64,000 nucleotides of DNA. It comes from Haloarchaeobius iranensis. GTDB taxonomy: Archaea > Halobacteriota > Halobacteria > Halobacteriales > Natrialbaceae. Made by a program: the position numbers and the translations under genes. This document shows positions 1-7,815 of this stretch, one piece after another. The stretch's first letter is position 1. Every line of letters begins with the position of its first letter. The notes beneath the pieces are model-generated. The model was not told the origin of the DNA, made no database searches, and saw only the letters and a program-made list of their open reading frames with translations. The stretch covers positions 62,001 through 126,000 of the forward strand of contig NZ_FNIA01000007.1 in NCBI RefSeq assembly GCF_900103505.1, in the 5' to 3' direction.

Positions 1-1860
1 CAACAGCGCGTCGTCCATCAGGTCCGGGCGGTTCGTCGTCGCGATGACGACGACGTCCTCCAGGTCCTCGAGGCCGTCCAGCTCGGTCAGGAGCTGGGAG
101 ACGACGCGTTCGCCGACGCCGGAGTCACCGGTCCGGCTGCCACGTTCCGTGGCGATTGAGTCGATCTCGTCGAAGAAAATGACCGTCGGGGCGTTCGACC
201 GTGCTTTGTCGAACACCTCGCGGACGCCCTTCTCCGACTCGCCGACGTACTTGTTCAGCAGCTCCGGCCCCTTGATGGAGATGAAGTTGCTGTTGGCCTC
301 GTTGGCGACGGCCTTCGCGAGCAGCGTCTTGCCGGTCCCGGGCGGCCCGTACATGAGCACGCCACGGGCGGCTTCGAGGTCCATCGCCTGGAACACGTCG
401 CCGTAGTCGAGCGGCCACTGGATGGTCTCGCGGAGGCGTTCCTTGGTGTCCTCCAGGCCACCGACATCCTTCCAGGTGACGTCGGGGACCTCGACGAACA
501 CCTCGCGCATCGCCGACGGCTTGACCGACTTCATCGCCTCCTTGAAGTCCTTCTCGGTGACCTGCAGGTTCTCGAGCACCTCGGCGTCGATCTCCTCCTG
601 CTCGAGGTCGAGCTCGGGCCGGATGCGCCGGAGCGCGTTCATCGCCGATTCCTTGCTCAGGCTGGCGATGTCGGCACCGACGAACCCGTGCGTGTTCTCC
701 GCGTAGTCCTCGAGCTCGACGCTGTCCGACAGCGGCATCCCGCGCGTGTGGACCTGGAGGATCTCCAGGCGGCCACCAGTGTCGGGGACGCCGATCTCTA
801 TCTCGCGGTCGAACCGGCCGCCGCGGCGGAGCGCGGGGTCGAGCGCGTCGACGCGGTTCGTCGCCGCGATGACGGTGACCTGGCCGCGCTCCTCGAGGCC
901 GTCCATTAGCGAGAGCAGCTGGGCCACGACGCGGCGCTCCACGTCGCCGGATGCCTCGCCGCGCTTGCTCGCGATGGAGTCTATCTCGTCGATGAAGACG
1001 ATGGCGGGCGCGTTCTCCTCGGCCTCCTCGAACACCTCGCGGAGCTGCTCCTCGCTCTCGCCGTAGTACTTCGACATGATCTCCGGCCCGGAGATGGTGT
1101 GGAAGTGGGCGTCGATCTCGTTGGCGACGGCCTTGGCGATGAGCGTCTTCCCGGTGCCCGGCGGGCCGTGCAGGAGGACGCCCTTGGGCGGTTCGATGCC
1201 GAGCTGCTGGAACAGCTCGGGGTGGCGCATCGGCAGCTCGATCATCTCGCGCACCTGGTCGAGCTCGTCGTCGAGGCCGCCGATGTCCTCGTACGTCACG
1301 TTCGGGACGCCCTCCGCGTCACCCTCGCCGCTGGGGCCGACCTGCTCGGCGGGCGTCTCGGATATCTGGATGTCGGTCGAGTCCGTGATGATGACCGTCC
1401 CCGACGGGTCGGTCGAGGCGATCTTCAGCGGGACCGACTGGCCGCTGCCGCCCATCGGACCGAACGAGAGCGAGAACGGGACGGTCTGGCCGCTGGTGAC
1501 GGCCTGCCCGCTGAGCTTGTCACGGACGAGCGGCCCGATGTTCCCGCGGATACGGAGGTTCTGCGGGAGGGCGACGGTCACGCTCGTCGCGGGCTTCACG
1601 TCGGCCTTCTCGACCTCGACGCGGTCGTCGATACCGACGTTGGCCTGCTGGCGGAGGCGACCGTCGATACGGACGACGCCCTGGCCCTGGTCCTCGGGGT
1701 AGCCGGGCCAGACGCGGGCGACCGTGGTCGCGTCCTGCTTACCGACGAGGCGGATGTAGTCGCCGTTCTCGAGCCCGAGTTCGGCCATCGAGCCTCTGTC
1801 GATCGCGGCGAGTCCACGACCGGCGTCCTTCTGTTTGAGGGGTTTGACGGTGAGTTTCAT
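1..1860 (-). CDS. cdc48: Cdc48/VCP-type AAA+ ATPase (C-terminus cut by window edge)
   Basis: Archaeal Cdc48 homologue, a hexameric unfoldase that feeds proteins to the proteasome. The 620 visible residues contain the N-terminal double-psi barrel region (about 1-190) and two AAA modules. Module D1 has Walker A GPPGTGKT near residue 235 and Walker B VFIDEID near 290. D2 has Walker A GPPGTGKT near 505 and Walker B IFFDEID near 560. The last visible residues are in the TTNRPD sensor-1/arginine-finger region of D2, so roughly 120 C-terminal residues lie outside the window. The start codon overlaps the stop of the upstream mini-Hsp20 gene by 4 bp (ATGA), indicating one operon and translational coupling. 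Family assignment is secure. Confidence 0.97.
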   Translation of the reverse strand, partial: MKLTVKPLKQKDAGRGLAAIDRGSMAELGLENGDYIRLVGKQDATTVARVWPGYPEDQGQGVVRIDGRLRQQANVGIDDRVEVEKADVKPATSVTVALPQNLRIRGNIGPLVRDKLSGQAVTSGQTVPFSLSFGPMGGSGQSVPLKIASTDPSGTVIITDSTDIQISETPAEQVGPSGEGDAEGVPNVTYEDIGGLDDELDQVREMIELPMRHPELFQQLGIEPPKGVLLHGPPGTGKTLIAKAVANEIDAHFHTISGPEIMSKYYGESEEQLREVFEEAEENAPAIVFIDEIDSIASKRGEASGDVERRVVAQLLSLMDGLEERGQVTVIAATNRVDALDPALRRGGRFDREIEIGVPDTGGRLEILQVHTRGMPLSDSVELEDYAENTHGFVGADIASLSKESAMNALRRIRPELDLEQEEIDAEVLENLQVTEKDFKEAMKSVKPSAMREVFVEVPDVTWKDVGGLEDTKERLRETIQWPLDYGDVFQAMDLEAARGVLMYGPPGTGKTLLAKAVANEANSNFISIKGPELLNKYVGESEKGVREVFDKARSNAPTVIFFDEIDSIATERGSRTGDSGVGERVVSQLLTELDGLEDLEDVVVIATTNRPDLMDDALL

Positions 1861-2102
1861 GCATCGACCTCCATCTCGATAGTGAGGACGCCGTTTCTGA
1901 TAAACGCTTGCGAGACGCCGGGGACCTCGAGCTCGTACTGCTCGGCCCCGTCGCCGACCACGATGACCGTCTCGCCGATGACGTCGACGGACCCGGTGCC
2001 GGCGAACTCGCCGGCGAGGTCCACTGCCACGACGTGTGCGTCGTCGTACGCGTACTGCCGGACGAAGCGCTCGTCCTCCGCGGTGAAGTCTTGGATATTC
2101 AT
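1857..2102 (-). CDS. small Hsp20/alpha-crystallin-like protein
   Basis: An 81-residue protein that appears to be little more than a short alpha-crystallin-type beta domain. A first strand region (HVVAVDLAG) matches the 'vdlPG' strand of small heat-shock proteins, and the C-terminal segment [10 protein letters not shown] resembles their NGVLTV strand. The usual N-terminal arm and C-terminal IXI tail are missing. It is the first gene of a two-gene operon with cdc48, overlapping it by 4 bp. In Archaeoglobus fulgidus a small Hsp and a Cdc48 homologue are also co-transcribed under the heat-shock regulator HSR1. A role as adaptor or co-chaperone for Cdc48 is inference. Confidence 0.8.
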   Translation of the reverse strand: MNIQDFTAEDERFVRQYAYDDAHVVAVDLAGEFAGTGSVDVIGETVIVVGDGAEQYELEVPGVSQAFIRNGVLTIEMEVDA

Positions 2103-2110
2103 GAGTTCAA

Positions 2111-2142
2111 CTAACCCAAGGTTAGTCGTACTACTATATAAA
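2111..2142 (-). promoter_or_regulatory. heat-shock type promoter with CTAAC-N5-GTTAG operator
   Basis: On the minus strand a TATA box TTTATATA (2142 to 2135) is followed about ten bases later by the perfect palindrome CTAAC-CCAAG-GTTAG (2111-2125), nine bases before the ATG at 2102. The expected transcription start falls at or just after the palindrome, so a bound protein would block initiation. The palindrome equals the motif reported for Archaeoglobus HSR1, which controls a small Hsp / cdc48 operon. Identity of the motif is seen; binding by an HSR1 homologue here is inferred. No such regulator is encoded in this window. Confidence 0.75.
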
Positions 2143-2250
2143 TGATTCGGCGGCGGAACCACCAGACGGTATCGGGTTCTCCCGCGTATGGTGTATCTGC
2201 GGTTCAGGATAGACTTAGGCTTTATGCCCTCGGCCCGGCAACCTGTTCGT

Positions 2251-3024
2251 ATGCAGCAGGTCACACACCACGGTCGGACGACGACGTACGAGAGCTTCGA
2301 CCGTGGCGGCTCCGGGGAGACGGTACTGTTCGTGCACGGGAGCGGGGGAAGCAGGCGCCTCTGGAAGTCACAGGCCCGCCTCGCCGACGAGTTCCCCGTG
2401 GCCGCGGTCGACCTCAGCGGCCACGGCGGCGCGAGCGACACCGACGCCAGCGCGGGCTTCGAGTCGCTGTCGGCCTACGCCGACGACGTGCTCGCCGTCG
2501 CCGAGGAGGTGGACGCGAGCGTCCTGGTCGGCAACTCGCTGGGCGGTGCCGTCGCCCTCCACGTCCTCCTCGAGCGCGACACCGAGTTCGACGGTGTGGT
2601 CCTCGCCGGCACGGGCGCGAAGCTGGGGGTACTGGAGGACCTGCGGAACTGGCTCGCCGACGACTTCGAGCGCGCCATCGAGTTCCTCCACGCGAACGAC
2701 CGGCTGTTCCACGACCCCGACCCGCGGCTCGTCGAGTTGTCGACGGAGAGCATGCGAGCCTGTGGCCGGGCGGTCACGGAGCGTGACTTCCTGACCTGCC
2801 ACCAGTTCGACGTCCGTGGCGAACTCGACGGGCTCGACGTGCCGACGCTCTGTATCGTCGGCGAGCACGACCAGCTGACGCCGCCGCACTACCACGACTA
2901 CCTCGCGGAGGTCATGGACGGGCGCGTCGCCGTCGTCGAGGACGCCGCCCACCTCACGATGCTCGAACAGCCCGAGGCGTTCAACAGCGCGCTCGACCGG
3001 TTCGTGGCACGCGTACAGGAGTAG
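2251..3024 (+). CDS. alpha/beta-fold hydrolase
   Basis: A 257-residue serine hydrolase of the alpha/beta superfamily. It shows the oxyanion-loop motif FVHGSGG, the nucleophile elbow GNSLGG (Ser near residue 93), an acid in GEHDQLTP and the catalytic His in DAAHLTMLEQPE. The lid region is short. The start at 2251 is preferred over an upstream in-frame start because a TATA-like sequence around 2214-2224 sits about 30 bases before it, which suits a leaderless message. The substrate cannot be read from the sequence; relatives include esterases, haloperoxidase-like enzymes and carboxylesterases. It is divergent from the hsp20/cdc48 operon and convergent with panB, with only 3 bases between stops. 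Confidence 0.9.
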   Translation: MQQVTHHGRTTTYESFDRGGSGETVLFVHGSGGSRRLWKSQARLADEFPVAAVDLSGHGGASDTDASAGFESLSAYADDVLAVAEEVDASVLVGNSLGGAVALHVLLERDTEFDGVVLAGTGAKLGVLEDLRNWLADDFERAIEFLHANDRLFHDPDPRLVELSTESMRACGRAVTERDFLTCHQFDVRGELDGLDVPTLCIVGEHDQLTPPHYHDYLAEVMDGRVAVVEDAAHLTMLEQPEAFNSALDRFVARVQE

Positions 3025-3027
3025 GAC

Positions 3028-3840
3028 TCAGTAGATGCCGTCGAGGTCGTCCTCGACGTGGCTGTGCTCTTCCGCCGGGAACTCGCCCGACTCCACGGCC
3101 TCGCGGTAGGCGTCGACGGCGTCGGCCATCTCGCTCCGCACGTCACCGAACTCCTGGACGAACGACGGCGTCCACGTCGAGAGCCCGACGGCGTCGTCCA
3201 CGACGAGTACCTGCCCGTCGCAGTCCGGGCCCGCGCCGATGCCGATGGTCGGCATCGTCACCGTCTCCGTCACCTCGCGGGCGACGTTCGCCGGCACGTG
3301 CTCCAGCACGAGCGAGAACGCGCCCGCCTCCTCGTGGGCGACCGCGAGGTCGAGCATCTCCGCCGCGGCCTCCGCCGTGGTGCCCTGTCGCGCGTAGCCG
3401 AGCTGGTTCACGCGCTGGGGCGTCAGCCCGAGGTGTGCCATCACCGGGATGCCGAGCTGGCTCATCCGCTCCGTCAGCTCGACCGTGTGCGGCCCAGACT
3501 CGAGTTTCACCGCGTGCGCACCGGCCTCCTTCAGCATCCGACCGGCGTTCTCGATGCTCTCCTTCGCGTCGTGGCCGTAGCTCAGGAACGGCATGTCGGC
3601 GACGACCAGCGCGTCCTCCGTCGCCCGCGAGACGGCGGCCGTCGCGCTCGCCATCTCGTCGACCGTCACCGGGAGCGTCGACTCGTGCCCCAGCTTCGTG
3701 TTCCCGATGCTGTCCCCCACCAGGATGACGTCCACGCCCTGCTCGTCGACGATCTCCGCCGTCACCGCGTCGTACGCGGTGAGCATCGTGATCGGCTCGT
3801 CACCCGCCTTCTCTCGCACGTCACGCACCGTGGTTCGCAT
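3028..3840 (-). CDS. panB: 3-methyl-2-oxobutanoate hydroxymethyltransferase
   Basis: PanB (270 residues) makes ketopantoate from 2-oxoisovalerate and methylene-tetrahydro-folate or -pterin, the first committed step of pantothenate and CoA synthesis. The N-terminal block LTAYDAVTAEIVDEQGVD, the metal-binding VGDSIGN and the GHEST/PVTVDEM region are all typical, as are AHLGLTPQ and IGIGAGPDCDGQVLV further on. The length matches the family. The ATG at 3840 (MRTTVRD) is preferred; an in-frame extension of 20 residues upstream is Arg-rich and unlike the family. It is a single gene converging on the hydrolase. Confidence 0.96.
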   Translation of the reverse strand: MRTTVRDVREKAGDEPITMLTAYDAVTAEIVDEQGVDVILVGDSIGNTKLGHESTLPVTVDEMASATAAVSRATEDALVVADMPFLSYGHDAKESIENAGRMLKEAGAHAVKLESGPHTVELTERMSQLGIPVMAHLGLTPQRVNQLGYARQGTTAEAAAEMLDLAVAHEEAGAFSLVLEHVPANVAREVTETVTMPTIGIGAGPDCDGQVLVVDDAVGLSTWTPSFVQEFGDVRSEMADAVDAYREAVESGEFPAEEHSHVEDDLDGIY

Positions 3841-3945
3841 GTCCCGAGGTAGCTCGGCATCGCTCAAACGCCTGCCGGTTCCGTGACGACTGGGCGTCAC
3901 ATACCACGGCCTCGCCGTCCCCCAGACGGCCCGCGAGCCCGAGAG

Positions 3946-3964
3946 GTTTACAGTAATCGTAAAC
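3946..3964. promoter_or_regulatory. inverted repeat GTTTAC-N7-GTAAAC
   Basis: A perfect 6-bp inverted repeat with a 7-nt spacer in the divergent region between panB (start 3840) and the small membrane protein gene (start 4054). It is AT-rich against a GC-rich background and could be a TATA-containing operator for either gene. No protein is known to bind it; the assignment is inference. Confidence 0.35.
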
Positions 3965-4053
3965 TATCGCCGTGGGCGCGTCCACCGAGAGGACCACCGG
4001 CTGCCGACCGCGAAATCGGCAGACCTTACCCACTGGCGGGGTCAGCACCGTCT

Positions 4054-4344
4054 GTGAGCGATGCAGACGCCGAGGCGGACGAGCCGGAACCCGTCAGCAA
4101 CCCCGAGGAGGCGGTCGACGCGGCCGTGGGCGAGCGCGAGGAGGAGGGTGTCGACTACGCGTGGGTGATGCGGACGACGTTCGTCGTCACCATCCTCGTG
4201 GGCGCTCCGCTGGTGACGCTGCTCTCGGTCCCGGTCTCGCTGCCGACGTGGAACGCGCGCGCCGAGTTCGCCATCCGTGTCGGTGCCGTGGTCTGGTTCC
4301 TCACCGCCGTCGGCGTCTATCTCTACGCGTCACGCAAGCGCTGA
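4054..4344 (+). CDS. small two-helix membrane protein
   Basis: A 96-residue protein read from a GTG at 4054. About 40 residues of acidic N-terminus (DADAEADEPEP...) are followed by two hydrophobic helices, roughly residues 40-60 (TTFVVTILVGAPLVTLLSV) and 70-92 (AIRVGAVVWFLTAVGVYLYA), ending in a basic tail KR. The topology suggests a cytoplasmic acidic head with a hairpin in the membrane. I do not recognise a function; such DUF-type proteins are common in haloarchaea. It stands alone and converges on the HAD hydrolase gene, 8 bases away. Confidence 0.75.
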   Translation: MSDADAEADEPEPVSNPEEAVDAAVGEREEEGVDYAWVMRTTFVVTILVGAPLVTLLSVPVSLPTWNARAEFAIRVGAVVWFLTAVGVYLYASRKR

Positions 4345-4352
4345 CCGGCGGG

Positions 4353-4877
4353 TCAGTCGACCCACTGGAAGCCGGTGCCGGCGCGCTCGGCCGTCACCGC
4401 GTCGCGTTCCGAGTCGCCGACGAACAGCACGTTCTCGGGCGAGAGGTCGAGTCCGTCGACCGCGTGGAGCAGCGGCGCCGGGTCGGGTTTCCACGTCGAG
4501 AGCGTGTCGCGGCCGACGACGGGGCCGACGTGCGGGGTGAGGCCGTGGGTGTCGAGCGCGACCCGACAGGCGGCCTCGCAGTTGAGCGAGCAGACGGCGG
4601 TCGGACGGCGCTCGCCGACGAGTTCGTCGGCGTAGGGGAGCAGGTGCGACTCGCGGGCACCGGCCCGCTCGTGGGCCGCGATGGCAGCCTCGACCTCCTC
4701 GTACAGCCCGTGCTCGCGTGCCTCGCCGAGCATCGTCCAGAGGTCCCGGTCAGCGGGCGCGATGCCCGCGTCGGCGTACACCGTCTGAACGTCCCGCGCG
4801 ACCGCGTCCCAGTCGACCACCAGGTCGACCAGCGTCCCGTCGAGGTCGTAGACGACGCCCGCGTACTCGCCCGTCAT
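4353..4877 (-). CDS. HAD-family hydrolase, phosphoglycolate phosphatase-like
   Basis: A 174-residue HAD hydrolase. Motif I is VVYDLDGTLVDL near the N-terminus with both catalytic aspartates. Motif II is AVCSLN, and the C-terminal motifs III/IV appear as WKPDPAP and FVGDSERD. A helical cap of about 60 residues lies between motifs I and II, as in the class I phosphoglycolate phosphatase / beta-phosphoglucomutase group. The ATG at 4877 puts motif I at the usual distance from the N-terminus. The exact substrate, likely a small phosphoester, is not visible. Confidence 0.88.
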   Translation of the reverse strand: MTGEYAGVVYDLDGTLVDLVVDWDAVARDVQTVYADAGIAPADRDLWTMLGEAREHGLYEEVEAAIAAHERAGARESHLLPYADELVGERRPTAVCSLNCEAACRVALDTHGLTPHVGPVVGRDTLSTWKPDPAPLLHAVDGLDLSPENVLFVGDSERDAVTAERAGTGFQWVD

Positions 4878-4992
4878 CGACCGTCGATTGGGTCGAACGC
4901 CGGTTGAGCGTGTCGGTTCGGGACCGGGGGACCCCGTCGTGGTCCACCGCGGCACCTAGCTTCTTGCCCGTGGCGGCCGTCCGTCAGCACGG

Positions 4993-5331
4993 ATGTCCTA
5001 CACGAAAGCCAGCACGGACGACGTGGACTCGGTCGTCCCGGAGGAGTACGGCGGTATGTGGTTCCTCAGGGACGCCCTGGATGCCGAGGCGGTGGGCGTG
5101 ACCGTCCTCGAACTCGAACCCGGCGCGAAGGGCAAGGAACACGACCACGAGGGTGATGGCCAGGAGGAGGTGTACGTCGTCGTCGCGGGCGAGGTCGCCG
5201 TCGACCTCGGCGACGAGACGGTCCACGTCAGCGAACACGAGGCCATCCGACTGCCGGCCGACCAGACGCGCCAGATCCACAACGACGGCGACGAGCGCGC
5301 CCAGCTCGTGCTCGTCGGAGCCACCCCGTAA
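4993..5331 (+). CDS. cupin-domain protein
   Basis: A 112-residue single cupin. The first cupin motif is seen as KEHDHEGDGQEEVYVVVAGE (His, His, Glu metal ligands) and the second as LPADQTRQIHNDGD, where the usual His is shifted into the IHN segment. The fold binds a divalent metal and many members act as isomerases, dioxygenases or small-molecule sensors. No neighbouring pathway gene fixes the role. The beginning (SYTKASTDDVDSV) is typical of a haloarchaeal family of cupins fused to nothing else. Confidence 0.88.
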   Translation: MSYTKASTDDVDSVVPEEYGGMWFLRDALDAEAVGVTVLELEPGAKGKEHDHEGDGQEEVYVVVAGEVAVDLGDETVHVSEHEAIRLPADQTRQIHNDGDERAQLVLVGATP

Positions 5332-5403
5332 CCGGGAGAGGGACCGTCACCCCCGTCCGCCGGCTCCGCAACCGTGAAACCCGTCGCCCCGGTAGGGACG
5401 CGC

Positions 5404-5985
5404 ATGATACAGAATCTCGCCGCTGGCGTCCGGGCGTTCACCAGCAACGCCTTTCTGGTCGAGGGTGACCGCCGCGTGCTCGTGGATACGGGCGCGAACT
5501 TCGACATCACGGAGCGCGTCACCGAGCACGGTGGCATCGACGCCGTCGTGATGACACACACGCACGCCGACCACGTCGGCAACCTCGCCGACGTGAAAGC
5601 GGAGTTCGACGTGCGGGCGTGGGGCTTCGACACGGACGAACCGGGTATCGACGAGCCCATCGCGGACGAGGAGACGGTCCAGCTCGGCGACCACGAGTAC
5701 GTCGCCCTGCACACGCCGGGGCACAAGAACGACCACTGCTGCTTCTACAGCGCGACCGCCGGCGTACTGTTCGCGGGCGACCTGGTGTTCCAGAACGGGA
5801 GCTTCGGTCGGACTGACCTGGAGGAGGGCGACCACGGGTTGCTCGTCGAGAGCATCGACCGGGTCCTCGACGTCGTCGACGAGGACCTCGACGAGATGCA
5901 CGTCGGGCACGGCCAGTCGATGACCGACCGACCGTACAGCCACATCGAACTGGCGGCGCGGATGGCCCGGTCGTCGGGGCCCTGA
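5404..5985 (+). CDS. metallo-beta-lactamase fold hydrolase
   Basis: A 193-residue MBL-fold protein. The zinc signature HTHADH lies near residues 50-55, followed by HTPGHKNDH, the AGDLVF loop (Asp ligand) and a C-terminal HVGHG histidine. This arrangement is that of the glyoxalase II / general hydrolase branch, which usually has two metal ions. It lacks a C-terminal nuclease extension. The start at 5404 (MIQNLAAGV) is taken; an in-frame ATG-type start does not occur closer. The next gene is convergent, one base apart. Confidence 0.9.
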   Translation: MIQNLAAGVRAFTSNAFLVEGDRRVLVDTGANFDITERVTEHGGIDAVVMTHTHADHVGNLADVKAEFDVRAWGFDTDEPGIDEPIADEETVQLGDHEYVALHTPGHKNDHCCFYSATAGVLFAGDLVFQNGSFGRTDLEEGDHGLLVESIDRVLDVVDEDLDEMHVGHGQSMTDRPYSHIELAARMARSSGP

Positions 5986-5986
5986 C

Positions 5987-6790
5987 TCAGGAGAGCGCGG
6001 CCGTCACGAGCGCCTCGTAGGCGACCTCGTACGCGTCGGCCACCGTCGCCGGGTGGGACCGTTCGTCGCTCGAGAGCGCGGGGAGCGTACAGGTCGCGAG
6101 CGGGTCACAGAACGAGAGCACGTCTTCGACACGCTCCTCCAGCCGGCCCTCGCGCGGACTGCCGCTGACGGCCTCGCAGGCCCGCCCGTAGCGACCGCCG
6201 TCGTACACCCTGGCGCGCTCCGGCTCGACGACGGCGACGGCGTCGAAGGCGACGTCCTGGAGCGGGAGCGCGATGTCGGCGTAGGACTCGACGACCGCCC
6301 GGTCGGCCCCCTCTACTGTCTCGCGTATCTCCGCGAGCGCCGGCGCGTGGAGCTGCTCCATCACCGCGTTCAGCTCGTCGAGCGTCCCCACGTGGATGGC
6401 CTCGTCGAGTGGGAGGTGCTCGCGGGCGTCGTCCGGCACGTCGGCGCGCTCGTTGACGACGTACCGCTCGCCCACCCGGTCGAGCACGAACTGGCGGTGG
6501 CTAGCGCCGATGATACCGGTGTCACTGCCCGGTTCGGGCCGCCAGAGCCGGTGGAGTGGGTTCAGTTCCTCCGGCCGGCGGTCACCCGGGCTCGCCGTCG
6601 CGAGCCGCTTCGCGTCCTTGCCGTACAGTCGACCGTCGGTGACGGCGGCGAGGTAGTCGTCGTGGTCGAACCAGTGGTCGTTGCCGGCCCGGGGCTTGAA
6701 CCCGGTGGCGTCGAGGTACTCGCAGAGCCCGGTCGAGAAGGTCGTCTTTCCGGCGTCGACGCGGGCGTCGCCGGCGACGAGGAGCCTCAT
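5987..6790 (-). CDS. P-loop ATPase of unknown role
   Basis: A 267-residue protein whose N-terminus carries a Walker A-like loop, AGDARVDAGKTT (residues 6-17), embedded in a beta-strand-loop-helix (LLVAGDA...GLCEYLDATG). The rest includes FDHDDYLAA and AVVESYADIALPL, the latter reading like a Walker B strand. The layout recalls deoxynucleoside-kinase or CobQ/BioD-like P-loop NTPases, but no specific family motif is clear. Its start overlaps the stop of the upstream 88-residue protein (ATGA), so the two are coupled and probably act together. Confidence 0.75.
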   Translation of the reverse strand: MRLLVAGDARVDAGKTTFSTGLCEYLDATGFKPRAGNDHWFDHDDYLAAVTDGRLYGKDAKRLATASPGDRRPEELNPLHRLWRPEPGSDTGIIGASHRQFVLDRVGERYVVNERADVPDDAREHLPLDEAIHVGTLDELNAVMEQLHAPALAEIRETVEGADRAVVESYADIALPLQDVAFDAVAVVEPERARVYDGGRYGRACEAVSGSPREGRLEERVEDVLSFCDPLATCTLPALSSDERSHPATVADAYEVAYEALVTAALS

Positions 6791-7053
6791 GTGGCGAGGC
6801 CGTAGTAGCCGGGTTCGTCGTCGGACCGGGGAGTGGCGACGACGAGGTCGTCTGCGTTGCCGATGATCCACGGGATCGCCCAGTCGAGCAGGACGTCCTC
6901 CGTCTCCGGGTCGAGTTCGGCATCCGGCTCGATCCCCTGCAGGAGGCGAGCGATCTCGTAGACGGTGTACATCTGGTTCGCCTCGAGCAGCTCGTCCGGC
7001 TCGTAGAAATCACACGGGTGGAGATCGTCGAATTCGGACTTCGCGGTGGGCAT
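6787..7053 (-). CDS. conserved small acidic haloarchaeal protein
   Basis: An 88-residue acidic, soluble protein (MPTAKSEFDDLHPCDFYEP...). It contains a predicted helical segment EANQMYTVYEIARLLQG and ends in DDLVVATPRSDDEPGYYGLAT. There is no transmembrane segment, signal or recognisable catalytic motif. The stop codon overlaps the start of the P-loop ATPase by 4 bp, which is the best clue to function: it is likely a partner or regulator of that ATPase. Family known only by its presence in haloarchaea, as far as I can tell. Confidence 0.7.
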   Translation of the reverse strand: MPTAKSEFDDLHPCDFYEPDELLEANQMYTVYEIARLLQGIEPDAELDPETEDVLLDWAIPWIIGNADDLVVATPRSDDEPGYYGLAT

Positions 7054-7491
7054 GCGGGCTCGTAGGTCCGTGCCCGACCTAAAGCGTGCGGTCCACGGCT
7101 GCGGCTGTCGGTGAGTGTCGTCGAACGGAACCGGGGCCCAGAGGCCCCGTCCCGCTCGAGCAAGGGACGACCCGTCCGACCGGCAGGATGACAGGCGGTG
7201 GTCTGCGGTACGTCGGTCGGAGGGCCGGGGTGCAGGTGCGAGTGTGTCGGCTCGCGAGTGGTGGTGGTGGTGGTGCTGCGCTCTGCGGTCGGTCGCCGTT
7301 CGGGACGGCGAGAGACGCGCACCGCAGTGGCACGGTGGACTGCGGCGGCTGGCAGCAAGCGGGGCTACTCCACGGCGACGCCTAAAGCTATCGGATTTAA
7401 TATATGTTCTGCTCTGAGGGGAACAGTCGGCTCCGGAGGCCTCCATAGACCTCGATAGCGGTGCCCGGATACCGGCGTCTCACCGCGCTAT
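7054..7491. other. intergenic region with a TATA-like box and a GC hairpin
   Basis: No convincing gene in these 438 bases. Visible elements are a 7-bp GC hairpin (CGGGGCC-CAGA-GGCCCCG, 7132-7149), a short GTG microsatellite of six units (7258-7275) and a strong AT box TTTAATATAT (7396-7405) that could drive transcription in either direction. A small RNA starting near 7427 (plus) or 7372 (minus) is possible but unproven. Confidence 0.5.
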
Positions 7492-7692
7492 GTGCCAGTA
7501 TCGCGAATCCAGGCCGGGGAATTCACGACCGACGCGGAGGGGAGCGGGCTCGGGCTCTCGGTCGTCCAGTCCATCGCGGACGCCCACGACTGCGAGGTCC
7601 GGGTCGCCGAGAGCGAGCCCGGCGGCGCGCGGTTCGAGTTCGTCGCTCCGGCGGCCGCGGTGGCGGCCCCGTCGTCGTCCGCCGACGACTGA
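7492..7692 (+). pseudogene. C-terminal remnant of a sensor histidine kinase
   Basis: The reading frame encodes about 66 residues that match only the end of a HATPase domain: FTTDAEGSGLGLSVVQSIAD is the G2 box and lid, followed by GGARFEF, the final strand. The dimerisation/His domain, N box and G1 box are absent, and no homologous frame continues upstream of 7492. A short peptide could be made from the GTG at 7492, but it could not bind ATP on its own. Best read as a decayed kinase gene whose 5' part was deleted. Confidence 0.8.
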
Positions 7693-7815
7693 ACCGGCCC
7701 CGGGCTGGCCGTCGTCGACGGCCCAGCCGGTGGTGGGCGGGTCGAGTTCACCGGGGCTGTCGTTGCCCGAGCGGCGCGTCGACGCGAAAAAATTCGGTGG
7801 TGTACGGCTCGTCGC

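Noticed and set aside
7258-7275. GTG microsatellite (six units)
   Set aside because: Short, in a non-coding region, and no sign of slippage or phase-variable gene.
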